From positions 1-38,545 of the forward strand of contig NZ_VRUU01000050.1 of assembly GCF_008039875.1 (NCBI RefSeq): 38,545 nt of DNA, read 5' to 3'. The notes beneath the pieces were generated by a model. That model was not told the origin of the DNA. It saw only the letters and a program-made list of their open reading frames with translations, and did no database searches. Shown here one piece after another: positions 24,578-32,011 of the stretch (position 1 is the first letter of the stretch; each line of letters begins with the position of its first letter). Source of the DNA: Methylobacterium sp. WL119 (lineage in GTDB: Bacteria > Pseudomonadota > Alphaproteobacteria > Rhizobiales > Beijerinckiaceae). Both the position numbers and the translations under genes were made by a program.

Positions 24578-25489
24578 ATGACCGACCCCTTCGCCACCCT
24601 GGGCTTCACGCAGAGCCGGCTCGTCCGCCATTCCTCGGAGCAGGCGGAGGACGCGGTGCCGCCCCCCGACGCGCCGGGCACCCGGCTGGTGCTCCTGGCC
24701 GGCGACGCGCTCGTGCTTCGGGGCGGGAGCGCGATCCTGGAGGCCGAGGACGGCGTCCGCGCGAACCCCCTGATCACCCAGGAGCGGATCTTCCTCGGGC
24801 ATCTCGACGGGCGGCCGATCTTCGCGGCGGTGGCGGCGCCGGAGGCGGCCGAGGCCTATGCCGGCGACGGCTTCCGGACGCTCGACCTGCGCACCATCGC
24901 CACCGAGGGCGCCGTGCCGCAGGACGAGCTCGGCCTGCTCGCCACCGCGAAGTCGATGCTCGGCTGGCACGCGCGCAACCGCTTCTGCGCCAATTGCGGC
25001 ACGCAGACCCTGGTCCGCGCCGGCGGCTTCCGGCGGGAATGCCCGACCTGCGCCGCCCATCACTTCCCGCGCACCGACCCGGTGGTGATCATGCTGATCC
25101 GCCGCGGCGAACGCTGCCTGCTCGGGCGCGGCCCGCACTTCAAGGAGGGGATGTACTCGTGCCTCGCCGGCTTCCTCGAGCCCGGCGAGACGATCGAGGC
25201 CGCGGTCGCGCGCGAATCCTACGAGGAGACGCGGGTGCGGGTCGGCGCGGTCGGCTATCACACCTCGCAGCCCTGGCCGTTCCCGTCCTCGCTGATGATC
25301 GGCTGCACGGCGGAAGCCCTGGACGAGACCATCGTCACCGACCCGACCGAGCTCGCCGACGCCCGCTGGTTCGACCGCGCCGAGGTGCTGGCAATGCTGG
25401 AGCGGCGCCACCCGGACAACCTCTTCGCCCCACCGGCGATGGCGATCGCGCACGTGCTGATGCGCGCCTTCGTCGAGGGGCGGGCCTGA
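24578..25489 (+). CDS. nudC: NAD+ diphosphatase NudC
   Basis: A 303-residue NADH pyrophosphatase, which splits NAD(H) into NMN(H) and AMP; NudC proteins also remove NAD caps from RNA. The zinc ribbon is CANCGTQT followed by ECPTCAAHHFPR with four cysteines. The Nudix box region is GFLEPGETIEAAVARESYEE, and the NudC-specific array is SQPWPFPSS. The box departs from consensus after the catalytic glutamates (EETRV where EExGU is normal, and Ser where REU expects a hydrophobic residue). ATG 24578 gives the standard length. Confidence 0.92.
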   Translation: MTDPFATLGFTQSRLVRHSSEQAEDAVPPPDAPGTRLVLLAGDALVLRGGSAILEAEDGVRANPLITQERIFLGHLDGRPIFAAVAAPEAAEAYAGDGFRTLDLRTIATEGAVPQDELGLLATAKSMLGWHARNRFCANCGTQTLVRAGGFRRECPTCAAHHFPRTDPVVIMLIRRGERCLLGRGPHFKEGMYSCLAGFLEPGETIEAAVARESYEETRVRVGAVGYHTSQPWPFPSSLMIGCTAEALDETIVTDPTELADARWFDRAEVLAMLERRHPDNLFAPPAMAIAHVLMRAFVEGRA

Positions 25490-25570
25490 GGGCCGAAACC
25501 CGTCGTTTGCCACAGACTGCAGCTGCCCGGAATCGGTCATTCCTGGCCGGGCCGCTTCCGGGCGAACAGT

Positions 25571-25595
25571 GGAACGGCCCGACATCTCCCCCGTT
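25571..25595 (+). promoter_or_regulatory. EcfG-type promoter match pointing into the 3' end of the GGDEF-EAL gene
   Basis: GGAAC (25571-25575), a 16-base spacer and CGTT (25592-25595) match the consensus. No convincing plus-strand gene follows; the predicted transcript would run antisense to the convergent PAS-GGDEF-EAL gene. The GGAAC also lies in the right arm of an imperfect inverted repeat (GGGCCGCTTCC with GGAACGGCCC), so it may have another explanation. Confidence 0.45.
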
Positions 25596-25674
25596 TCGCC
25601 GCGGCGGGCAGACCACCTGACACGCGGATCGGAACGGGCTCCGCGAACGCGCTTGCAGGTTTCCTGCTCGTCGA

Positions 25675-27420
25675 TCAGCTCGCGATCTTCTCAAGGCGCC
25701 CGAGACCTTGGAAAAGATCCTCGAACCGGGCCGCCGGCAGCGCCTTGGCGTACAGGAATCCCTGACCCTGCTTGCAGCCCATCTCGAGCAGCCGCGCCTC
25801 CTGGTCCGACGTCTCGATTCCTTCTGCGATGATGTCCAATCCGATGTCGTTCCCGATCTGGATCATGGAGCGCACGATCGCCGCATCGTGCTGATCGGTC
25901 ATCAGGTCCCGGACGAATCCGCGATCGATCTTAAGGCGGGTCAGAGGGAAACGCTTGAGCGAGCTCAAGGAGGCGTAGCCGGTGCCGAAATCGTCGAAGG
26001 AAATGCCGACGCCGCGACGATGCAGGTCGCGAAACGGGCGGAGGACAGGCTCTTCGACCTTCAGGAAGATCGTTTCCGTGATTTCCAGCTCCAGCATCTC
26101 CGGGCTCAGCCGGTGCCGCTGGAGAGCGTCGGCGACATCCGACGTCAGCGTCCCCGACCGGACCTGGGCGGTAAACAGGTTGACGCCCATTTTCCGGATC
26201 GGGAGCCCTGCGTCGCGCCAAGCCGCCATCTGCCGGCAGGCTTCGTCGAGGATCCAGCGTCCGACCTCGAGTGCCAGGGGGTGCTCCTCGAGCTGGGACA
26301 GGAAGGCGCCCGGAAACAGCAGACCGCGTTCGGGGTGCTGCCATCGCAGGAGGGCCTCCGCACCGTTGATGCGCCTGGTATCCAGAGCCACCTGCGGTTG
26401 GTAGTGGAGCACGAACTCACCAGCCGCGACCGCCCTGCGCAACTCCGACTGCAGCGTCAGTCGCGAAAGCAGCGCGCTCCGCATGTCGGGCTGAAACAAG
26501 CGGAAGCGACGCTTGCCGTCCTGTTTCGCGCGAAAGAGCGCCAAGTCCGCATTGCCGACGAGCTCGCCTGCCGACAGGCCCTGCGTCGGGCTGATGGCGC
26601 CTCCGATGCTGGCGCCCAAGTGGAAGGTATGTCCTAAGACGCAGAACGGTGCCGCGAAGGCGTCGAGAAGCGCGGCGGCTCTGGCTGCGACCTGCAGGGG
26701 ATCGGTGGCGCCCGGCAGCATCACCGCGAACTCATCGCCGCCGAACCTGGCGACGATCGCATCCTGATCGAGCCAGGCCGGCAGACGGATGGCGAGGGTT
26801 TGGAGGACGGCATCACCGGTGCCGTGCCCCCAGCTGTCGTTCACCTCCTTGAATCCATCGAGGTCGAGCATGAGGACGCACGTGGCCTGACCGGCGGCGA
26901 GCCTCGCGTCGAGCGTCTCTTCGAAGGAAGCGCGGTTGGGCAATCCGGTGAGCGTGTCGTGATGCGCGAGCCTGACCAGATGCTCGTCGCGGGCGCGCCA
27001 TTCCGAGATGTCGCGCATGATCGCCCCGAAGCCGAGGCCGAAGCGGTCTCTCCAGATCGACAACGTGAACTCGGCCGGAAACTCGCTGCCGTCGCAACGT
27101 CTGGCGGTGACCTCGATCGTTCGACCGGCCATCCGGGAGGACTCGTTGCGGGCGATGCGCGCCAAACCCGCCGCGTGGCTGGCGCGAAACCGTTCGGGAA
27201 CGACGAGATCGACGTTTTGGCCCAGCATCGCGCCGGGTCCGTATCCGAAGAGCGCCTCGGCCGCCTCGTTCACGAAGGTGATCCGACCGGTGCCGTCGTT
27301 GGCGATGAACGCATACGTGGCGGCCCGCGCGAGTCCCACGGCACCGGCCAACGCGGTCTCCGACGAGACGGGGTCGTGAGAACCGAATGCTTGCTCGGTC
27401 GCGTCGATGTCGGTCATCAC
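25675..27420 (-). CDS. PAS-GGDEF-EAL cyclic-di-GMP signalling protein
   Basis: A 581-residue cytosolic protein with a PAS sensor at about 35-140 (ITFVNEAAEALFGY and PERFRASHAAGLARI). The GGDEF domain lies at about 145-310 with intact RFGGDEF at 227-231. The EAL domain, about 325-575, has EAL at 354-356, DDFGTGYASLSSLKRFP, LKIDRGFV and IAEGIET. Both catalytic signatures look complete, so synthesis and hydrolysis of c-di-GMP are both possible. The RxxD product-inhibition site before GGDEF is absent. No membrane segment is seen. It stands alone, with an AT-rich upstream region and somewhat less GC-biased codons than neighbours. Confidence 0.93.
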   Translation of the reverse strand: MMTDIDATEQAFGSHDPVSSETALAGAVGLARAATYAFIANDGTGRITFVNEAAEALFGYGPGAMLGQNVDLVVPERFRASHAAGLARIARNESSRMAGRTIEVTARRCDGSEFPAEFTLSIWRDRFGLGFGAIMRDISEWRARDEHLVRLAHHDTLTGLPNRASFEETLDARLAAGQATCVLMLDLDGFKEVNDSWGHGTGDAVLQTLAIRLPAWLDQDAIVARFGGDEFAVMLPGATDPLQVAARAAALLDAFAAPFCVLGHTFHLGASIGGAISPTQGLSAGELVGNADLALFRAKQDGKRRFRLFQPDMRSALLSRLTLQSELRRAVAAGEFVLHYQPQVALDTRRINGAEALLRWQHPERGLLFPGAFLSQLEEHPLALEVGRWILDEACRQMAAWRDAGLPIRKMGVNLFTAQVRSGTLTSDVADALQRHRLSPEMLELEITETIFLKVEEPVLRPFRDLHRRGVGISFDDFGTGYASLSSLKRFPLTRLKIDRGFVRDLMTDQHDAAIVRSMIQIGNDIGLDIIAEGIETSDQEARLLEMGCKQGQGFLYAKALPAARFEDLFQGLGRLEKIAS

Positions 27421-27560
27421 TTCAGCTCAATGGACTCCACGCATTGCGAAGAAGCAATATGTCACGTTAATCGGATCGAATTAAACTTGTGTTACAGTCA
27501 ATCCAATCGATTAAAAACTACCGGATGCTGATTTTACTCCTAGAAGAACTGTGGTTTTGG
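27421..27560 (-). promoter_or_regulatory. AT-rich upstream region of the c-di-GMP gene
   Basis: This stretch is conspicuously AT-rich against its surroundings, especially 27465-27545. It holds near-symmetrical blocks AATCGGATCGAATT and AATCCAATCGATT. A promoter for the minus-strand gene is expected here, but no confident -35/-10 pair with normal spacing was found. The remaining sequence to 27667 shows no gene. Confidence 0.4.
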
Positions 27561-27667
27561 GTGCGCAAACCGCGCCGAACACACTCGGAGCGCACGGCCC
27601 ATGAACGCCCGTTTCCGAGCGCAGCAATCGGCTGCTGCGGCTGCAGCGGGCCGAGTCAGACCATGCC

Positions 27668-28768
27668 TCAAATCTCGATCGCCCGCCGCCCGCCCATCCC
27701 GGCGGGATCGAGGGCGACGCTCTTGATCACCGCGTGGACGGGGCGGCCGACCGCGAGGTCGAGGTCGCGCACGGCGGCCCCGGTCAGGCGGGCCGCGAGC
27801 ACCGCCCCGCCGCACGCCACCTCGACCATCACCGCGTTGCCCGCCGGGATCAGCGCCGCGACCCGGCCGGAGAGGATGTTGCGCGCGCTGAGGCCCGACG
27901 GCACCGCGGTCGCGATCAGCACGTCGCGGGCCGGCACGCGCACCCGCACGACGCTGCCGATCGCGCGCGGCAGGAGCGGGACGAGCAGCCGCCCGGCCAC
28001 ACCTTCGAGCCGGGTCAGGCCGGCCGCCGGGTCGTGCCCGGCGACCGTCATGTCGAGCAGCGCGCCGGCCTCGGCCTCGTGGACCGGGACGAGGTCGGCC
28101 CGGCGCAGGATCGCCTCCGCCGGGCCCGCGGCGGCGACGCGGCCGGCCTCCAGCACCACCACGGTGTTGGCGAGCCGCGCGACCTCGCCGACCGCGTGGC
28201 TGACGTAGACGATCGGGATCCCGGCCTCGTCGCGCAGGCGCTCGATATAGGGAAGGATCTCGCCCTTGCGCGCCTCGTCCAGCGCCGCCAACGGCTCGTC
28301 CATCAGCAGCAGGCGGGGTCTCGCCAGCAGCGCCCGGCCGATGGCGACGCGCTGGCGCTCGCCGCCGGAGAGACCCGCGGGCTGCCTGCCGAGCAGGTGG
28401 CCGATGCCGAGCATCTCGACCACGGCGTCGTGCTCGGCCCGTTCCGCCCGGCGGCCCGCGAAGAAGCGGCCGTAGCCGAGGTTGCTCCGCACGCTGAGGT
28501 GGGGAAACAGGCGGGCATCCTGGAACACCAGCCCGATCCGGCGCCGGTGCACCGGCAGGGCGATGCGCCGGTCGGTGTCGACCAGCGTCTCGCCGGCGAC
28601 GACGATGCGGCCGCGATCGGGCCGGCTCAACCCGGCGATCAGGTCGATCAGCGTGGTCTTGCCCGAGCCCGAGCGCCCGAACAGGGCGGTGAGCCCGGCC
28701 CCGGCGGCGAAGGCGGCGTCGAGCGTGAAGGCGCCCCGGCGCAGGGCGACGGCGACGTCGAGCGTCAT
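27668..28768 (-). CDS. modC: Molybdate ABC transporter ATP-binding protein
   Basis: A 366-residue ABC ATPase. Walker A is GRSGSGKTTLI, the signature is LSGGERQRVAIGRAL, Walker B is LLLMDEPLAAL, and the H-loop is in YVSHAVGEV. A C-terminal Mop/TOBE domain follows (AIGSVVRVRVPARDVLIAT and ISARNILSGRV-like GLSARNILSGRV), which binds molybdate or senses its level. It energises uptake through ModB. It is separated from modB by a glutathione transferase gene on the opposite strand, so the normal modABC operon order is broken. Confidence 0.93.
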   Translation of the reverse strand: MTLDVAVALRRGAFTLDAAFAAGAGLTALFGRSGSGKTTLIDLIAGLSRPDRGRIVVAGETLVDTDRRIALPVHRRRIGLVFQDARLFPHLSVRSNLGYGRFFAGRRAERAEHDAVVEMLGIGHLLGRQPAGLSGGERQRVAIGRALLARPRLLLMDEPLAALDEARKGEILPYIERLRDEAGIPIVYVSHAVGEVARLANTVVVLEAGRVAAAGPAEAILRRADLVPVHEAEAGALLDMTVAGHDPAAGLTRLEGVAGRLLVPLLPRAIGSVVRVRVPARDVLIATAVPSGLSARNILSGRVAALIPAGNAVMVEVACGGAVLAARLTGAAVRDLDLAVGRPVHAVIKSVALDPAGMGGRRAIEI

Positions 28769-28830
28769 GCCGGGCGGCTCGATCGGCGCGGACCGGCGTT
28801 GTGCAGCGATACCCTCACGGAAGGCCGCGC

Positions 28831-29487
28831 ATGATCACCGTCCACCACCTGGAGAACAGCCGCTCGCAGCGGGTGCTCTGGCTGCTCGAGGAGCTCGGCC
28901 TGGACTACACGGTGAAGCGCTACGCCCGGGACCGCGAGACGATGCTGGCGCCGCCGGCGTTGCGGGCGATCCACCCGCTCGGCAAGTCGCCGGTGATCAC
29001 CGACGACGACATCGTGGTGGCCGAGTCCGGTGCCATCGTCGAATACCTCACCGCCCGCTGCGGCGGCGCGCTGGTGCCTGCGCCGGGCACGGAAGCGCAT
29101 CGCCGCTACACCTATTGGCTCCATTACGCCGAAGGCTCGGCGATGCCGCCGCTGCTGCTGAAGCTGGTGTTCTCCCGGCTGGCGCCGGGCAGCCCCGCCC
29201 TGGTGCGCCCCCTCGCGAGGGGGATCGCCAAGGCGGTGACGGCCAAGTTCGTCGACCCGGAGCTGCGCCGCCACGCCGCCTATTGGGAGGAGGAGCTGTC
29301 CGCCCGGCCGTGGTTCTGCGGCGCGGACTTCACCGCCGCCGACATCCAGATGAGCTTCCCCCTCGAAGCCTTCGCCGCACGCGGCACCGGAGCCGGCGCC
29401 GAGCTGACCGGCTGGCTCGCCCGCATCCATGCCCGCCCGGCCTACAAGCGGGCGCTGGAGCGCGGCGGGCCGTACGCCTATGCGTGA
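28831..29487 (+). CDS. Glutathione S-transferase
   Basis: A 218-residue soluble GST. The N-terminal thioredoxin-fold domain has SRSQRVLWLLEELGLDY (catalytic-region Ser) and HPLGKSPVI with the cis-proline loop. It continues with VVAESGAIVEYL for glutathione binding, and an all-helical C-terminal domain contains FTAADIQMSFPLE. ATG 28831 is chosen over an in-frame GTG at 28801 because GGAAGG lies 6 bases upstream. It lies between modC and modB but on the other strand, so it is not part of the molybdate operon. Confidence 0.92.
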   Translation: MITVHHLENSRSQRVLWLLEELGLDYTVKRYARDRETMLAPPALRAIHPLGKSPVITDDDIVVAESGAIVEYLTARCGGALVPAPGTEAHRRYTYWLHYAEGSAMPPLLLKLVFSRLAPGSPALVRPLARGIAKAVTAKFVDPELRRHAAYWEEELSARPWFCGADFTAADIQMSFPLEAFAARGTGAGAELTGWLARIHARPAYKRALERGGPYAYA

Positions 29488-29504
29488 GGCGCGGTTGTGG
29501 GGCT

Positions 29505-29540
29505 TTCCCCTCCCCCCTCCGCGGGGGAGGGTGCCCCTGG
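29505..29540. repeat. Partial copy of the palindromic repeat
   Basis: One arm of the family seen at 3649 and 16497: TTTCCCCTCCCCCCTCCGCG then GGGGAGGGTG. It forms a hairpin on its own (CCCTCCCCC with GGGGGAGGG) between the convergent GST and modB genes. Confidence 0.75.
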
Positions 29541-29558
29541 CATGCGACGAAGATTCCA

Positions 29559-30251
29559 TCACCCCGCTCCCAGCTTCCGGCCGATGCGGCGGGCCAGCAC
29601 CTCCGAGAGCAGCAGCGCGGTCATCGACAGGGCGACCGAGATCAGCGTCAGGCGCAAGGCGCCAGCCTCGCCGCCCGGCACCTGCGTCAAGGTGTAGATC
29701 GCCGAGGGCAGCGTCTGTGTCTCGCCGGGAATGTTCGAGACGAAGGTGATGGTCGCGCCGAACTCGCCCATCGCCTTGGCGAAGGCGAGCACCGCGCCGG
29801 CGAGGATGCCGGGCAGGCTCAACGGCAGCGTCACCGTGAGGAACACCGCGATCGGCCGGGCGCCCAGCGTCGCGGCCGCCTGCTCGAGCCGGGCGTCCAC
29901 CGCCTCGATCGACAGGCGCATCGCCCGCACCATCAGCGGGAAGCCCATCACCGCGCAGGCGAGCGCCGCCCCGGTCCAGCGGAAGGCGAACACGATGCCC
30001 GCCTCGGCGAGCCACGCGCCGACGAGGCCGCGTCGCCCGAGGGTCAGGAGCAGCAGGTAGCCGGTCACGACCGGCGGCAGGATCAGCGGCAGGTGCACGA
30101 GGCCGTCGAGGACGGCGCGACCCGGAAACGTGCGCTTGGCGAGCAGCCAGGCCACCAGCAGGCCGGGCCCGAGGCTCGCAAGCGTCGCGACGGCGGCCAC
30201 CTTCAGGCTCAGCGCCACCGCTGTCCACTCGTCGGGCGTCAGGTCGAGCAA
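29559..30251 (-). CDS. modB: Molybdate ABC transporter permease
   Basis: A 230-residue inner-membrane permease with about five to six helices. The EAA-type cytoplasmic loop reads LEQAAATLGARPIAVFLTVTLPLSLPG. Other landmarks are LPLILPPVVTGYLLLL and FAKAMGEFGATITFVSNIPGETQTLP, typical of ModB. The start is TTG 30249-30251, giving LLDLTPDEWTAVALSLK, which fits the family N-terminus; no ATG is available. The substrate-binding gene modA, expected just upstream, is not in the window. Confidence 0.92.
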   Translation of the reverse strand: MLDLTPDEWTAVALSLKVAAVATLASLGPGLLVAWLLAKRTFPGRAVLDGLVHLPLILPPVVTGYLLLLTLGRRGLVGAWLAEAGIVFAFRWTGAALACAVMGFPLMVRAMRLSIEAVDARLEQAAATLGARPIAVFLTVTLPLSLPGILAGAVLAFAKAMGEFGATITFVSNIPGETQTLPSAIYTLTQVPGGEAGALRLTLISVALSMTALLLSEVLARRIGRKLGAG

Positions 30252-30338
30252 GGATGGCGCGTCCCGTCCGGGCGCCGCGGATCGTCGCGTCCCCTCACGC
30301 TGCAGGCTTGGACGCGGACGATGCCGCGCGCAAGCCGC

Positions 30339-30542
30339 TCAGGCGTCGAACTCGTCTCCGCGGGGCTTCGCGTCCTCGGCGCGGTGCAGCCGGCTCAGCA
30401 GCACGAGGAGCTGGCCCGGCAGGGGCGTGTCGAGGGCTTCGGCCCCGAGCAACGTGTCGCGGGCGCGGACCGGTTGGCGGCGGCGGCGCGAGACGCCGTT
30501 GAGGACGACCGGCCGACGAACGGATGGTCTCGAATTGGTCAC
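30339..30542 (-). CDS. Small basic protein of unknown function (67 residues)
   Basis: This short ORF starts at GTG 30540-30542 with a GAGGG tract about 9 bases upstream. It has a coherent sequence: PVVLNGVSRRRRQPVRARD, then LLGAEALDTPLPGQLLVLLS, then an acidic tail GDEFDA. An EcfG-type promoter lies at the right distance upstream (leader about 45 bases), which argues that the ORF is real. No family is recognised. The regions 30252-30338 and 30622-30781 hold no other gene that I can support. Confidence 0.5.
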   Translation of the reverse strand: MTNSRPSVRRPVVLNGVSRRRRQPVRARDTLLGAEALDTPLPGQLLVLLSRLHRAEDAKPRGDEFDA

Positions 30543-30596
30543 GCGGACGCACCCTCGATGGTCGAACGACTCGGACGACGCGGAGAAGTGACCGAA

Positions 30597-30621
30597 AACG
30601 CTGCACGGTAACCCCGGTTCC
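30597..30621 (-). promoter_or_regulatory. EcfG-type general stress promoter for the small 67-residue ORF
   Basis: On the minus strand GGAAC (30621-30617), a 16-base spacer and CGTT (30600-30597) match the consensus. The GTG start of the small ORF is about 55 bases downstream of the -10 element. Confidence 0.7.
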
Positions 30622-30781
30622 GGGGGTCCATATGATGAACGGGTAAACAATCTGCCGCATTGCCAGGCGATTTTGCCGCGGTTGCCGACCTTGGCCATCG
30701 CGGGACCGGACGGGCCACAACATTTCCGCCGCGGACTGCGCCACACGTCGCGGAACGCGGCCGAGGGTGGTAAGGCCGGCC

Positions 30782-31732
30782 ATGCTCGAAGGCCTGCACC
30801 CGAACCGCCCGACCCACGTCCTGCAGCTGATGACCGACGAGCGGTCGGCGCGCACGATGACCGACCTGCTCGGCGAGATGTTCGACCCGACCGAGACGGC
30901 GGTCGCCGCCTTCGAGGCGGAGGACGGGGTGACGTGGCGGCTGGAAGCCTACTTCGCCGACGCGCCGGACGAGGGTTTCATCCGCGACCTGATCCGCCCC
31001 GTGGTCGGCGCGCACGCGGACGCGGCGGAGTTCCGCACCATCGACCAGAAGGACTGGGTCCGCGCCTCGCTCGAAGGCCTCGTGCCCGTGCGGGCCGGCC
31101 GCTTCCGCATCCACGGCTCGCACGACCGCGCCACCGTGCGGCCGAACGAGCTCGCCATCGAGATCGAGGCGGCGCTCGCCTTCGGCACCGGCCATCACGG
31201 CACCACGCTCGGCTGCCTCAAGGCGCTGGTCGACGTGCTGAAGCGCGGGCGCCCCGGCCGGGTGCTCGACGTCGGCACCGGCACCGGCATCCTCGCCTTC
31301 GCCGCCGCCAAGGCTCTGCGCCGGCCGGTGATCGCCGGCGACCTCGACGGCGAGGCGGTCAGGACCGCCCGCGCCAACGCCCATGCCAACGGCCTCGGGC
31401 CGTACCTCAAGCTCTACGAGGCGCCCGGCGTGCGCAACGCCCTGGCCGCGCGGCCGCGCCACTTCGACGTGGTGTTCGCCAACATCCTCGCGCGCCCGCT
31501 GCGGCGGCTCGCGCCGACGCTGTCGGCCGTGGTGGCCGAGGGCGGCGTGCTGGTGCTCTCGGGCCTGATCGAGCGCGACGTCGCCGGCGTGCTCTCGGCC
31601 TACCGCCACCGCGGCTTCCATCTCGCTTCGAAGGGCACGATCGAGGGCTGGGTCGCCCTGGTGCTCCGCCGCGGCGGGGCGGCGCCGCGGCCGCTCGCCC
31701 GTGGCGCGCGCGGCGGTTTCCCGCATCGCTGA
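30782..31732 (+). CDS. prmA: Ribosomal protein L11 methyltransferase
   Basis: A 316-residue SAM-dependent methyltransferase that methylates ribosomal protein L11. The N-terminal L11-recognition domain runs to about residue 125 and includes DWVRASLEGLVPVRAGRF. The SAM domain follows with AFGTGHHGTTLGCL, motif I VLDVGTGTGILAFAA, the acidic end of strand 2 (GDLDGEAVRTA), and NILARPL at the active-site position. ATG 30782 is preferred to GTG 30767. It lies 30 bases before the small Rmf/CrpP-like gene. Confidence 0.94.
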   Translation: MLEGLHPNRPTHVLQLMTDERSARTMTDLLGEMFDPTETAVAAFEAEDGVTWRLEAYFADAPDEGFIRDLIRPVVGAHADAAEFRTIDQKDWVRASLEGLVPVRAGRFRIHGSHDRATVRPNELAIEIEAALAFGTGHHGTTLGCLKALVDVLKRGRPGRVLDVGTGTGILAFAAAKALRRPVIAGDLDGEAVRTARANAHANGLGPYLKLYEAPGVRNALAARPRHFDVVFANILARPLRRLAPTLSAVVAEGGVLVLSGLIERDVAGVLSAYRHRGFHLASKGTIEGWVALVLRRGGAAPRPLARGARGGFPHR

Positions 31733-31762
31733 ACCGAACGCGGGCGCCCGCATTTTCCCGGC

Positions 31763-31948
31763 ATGACCGACACGCCCGCGAAACCGCCCGCCGATCCGAT
31801 CACCGAAGGCGCCCGCGCCCGCAGCCACGGCCGCCCGAAGGATGCATGCCCCTACCCGGTCGGGTCCGATGCGCGCAGAGCCTGGCTCGAAGGCTACGAC
31901 GGCACACCCGGCGATCGTGCCCCCGACCCGCCGATGGATGGCGGCTGA
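31763..31948 (+). CDS. Rmf/CrpP-like small protein
   Basis: A 61-residue hydrophilic protein. The core EGARARSHGRPKDACPYPVG, followed by SDARRAWLEGYDG, matches the ribosome-modulation-factor/CrpP pattern (a small polar helix, CPY, then RxxWxxGY). RMF proteins dimerise ribosomes in stationary phase, and CrpP was described as modifying fluoroquinolones; which of these applies cannot be judged. It follows prmA by 30 bases on the same strand, an intriguing ribosome-linked neighbour. The flanking tails are Pro/Gly-rich and may be disordered. Confidence 0.78.
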   Translation: MTDTPAKPPADPITEGARARSHGRPKDACPYPVGSDARRAWLEGYDGTPGDRAPDPPMDGG

Positions 31949-32011
31949 GATCGCATCGATACCCGCTGAGGTCGGTTGCCCGCCGACCCGCGCCGGCGAT
32001 ACCTTGGCCGG

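Noticed and set aside
25520..25585. Inverted repeat GGGCCGCTTCC / GGAACGGCCC as a terminator for nudC
   Set aside because: It has an unpaired base, a long loop and no T-tract; better treated as uncertain because it also overlaps the EcfG-type match.
25569..25832. Plus-strand ORF of 87 codons behind the EcfG-type match at 25571
   Set aside because: It begins inside the promoter match itself and runs over the GGDEF-EAL gene with no protein-like features; an antisense RNA is likelier than a gene.
30295..30855. Minus-strand ORF of 186 codons between modB and prmA
   Set aside because: Out of frame with the better small ORF, overlaps the prmA start, and is Arg/Pro-rich noise.
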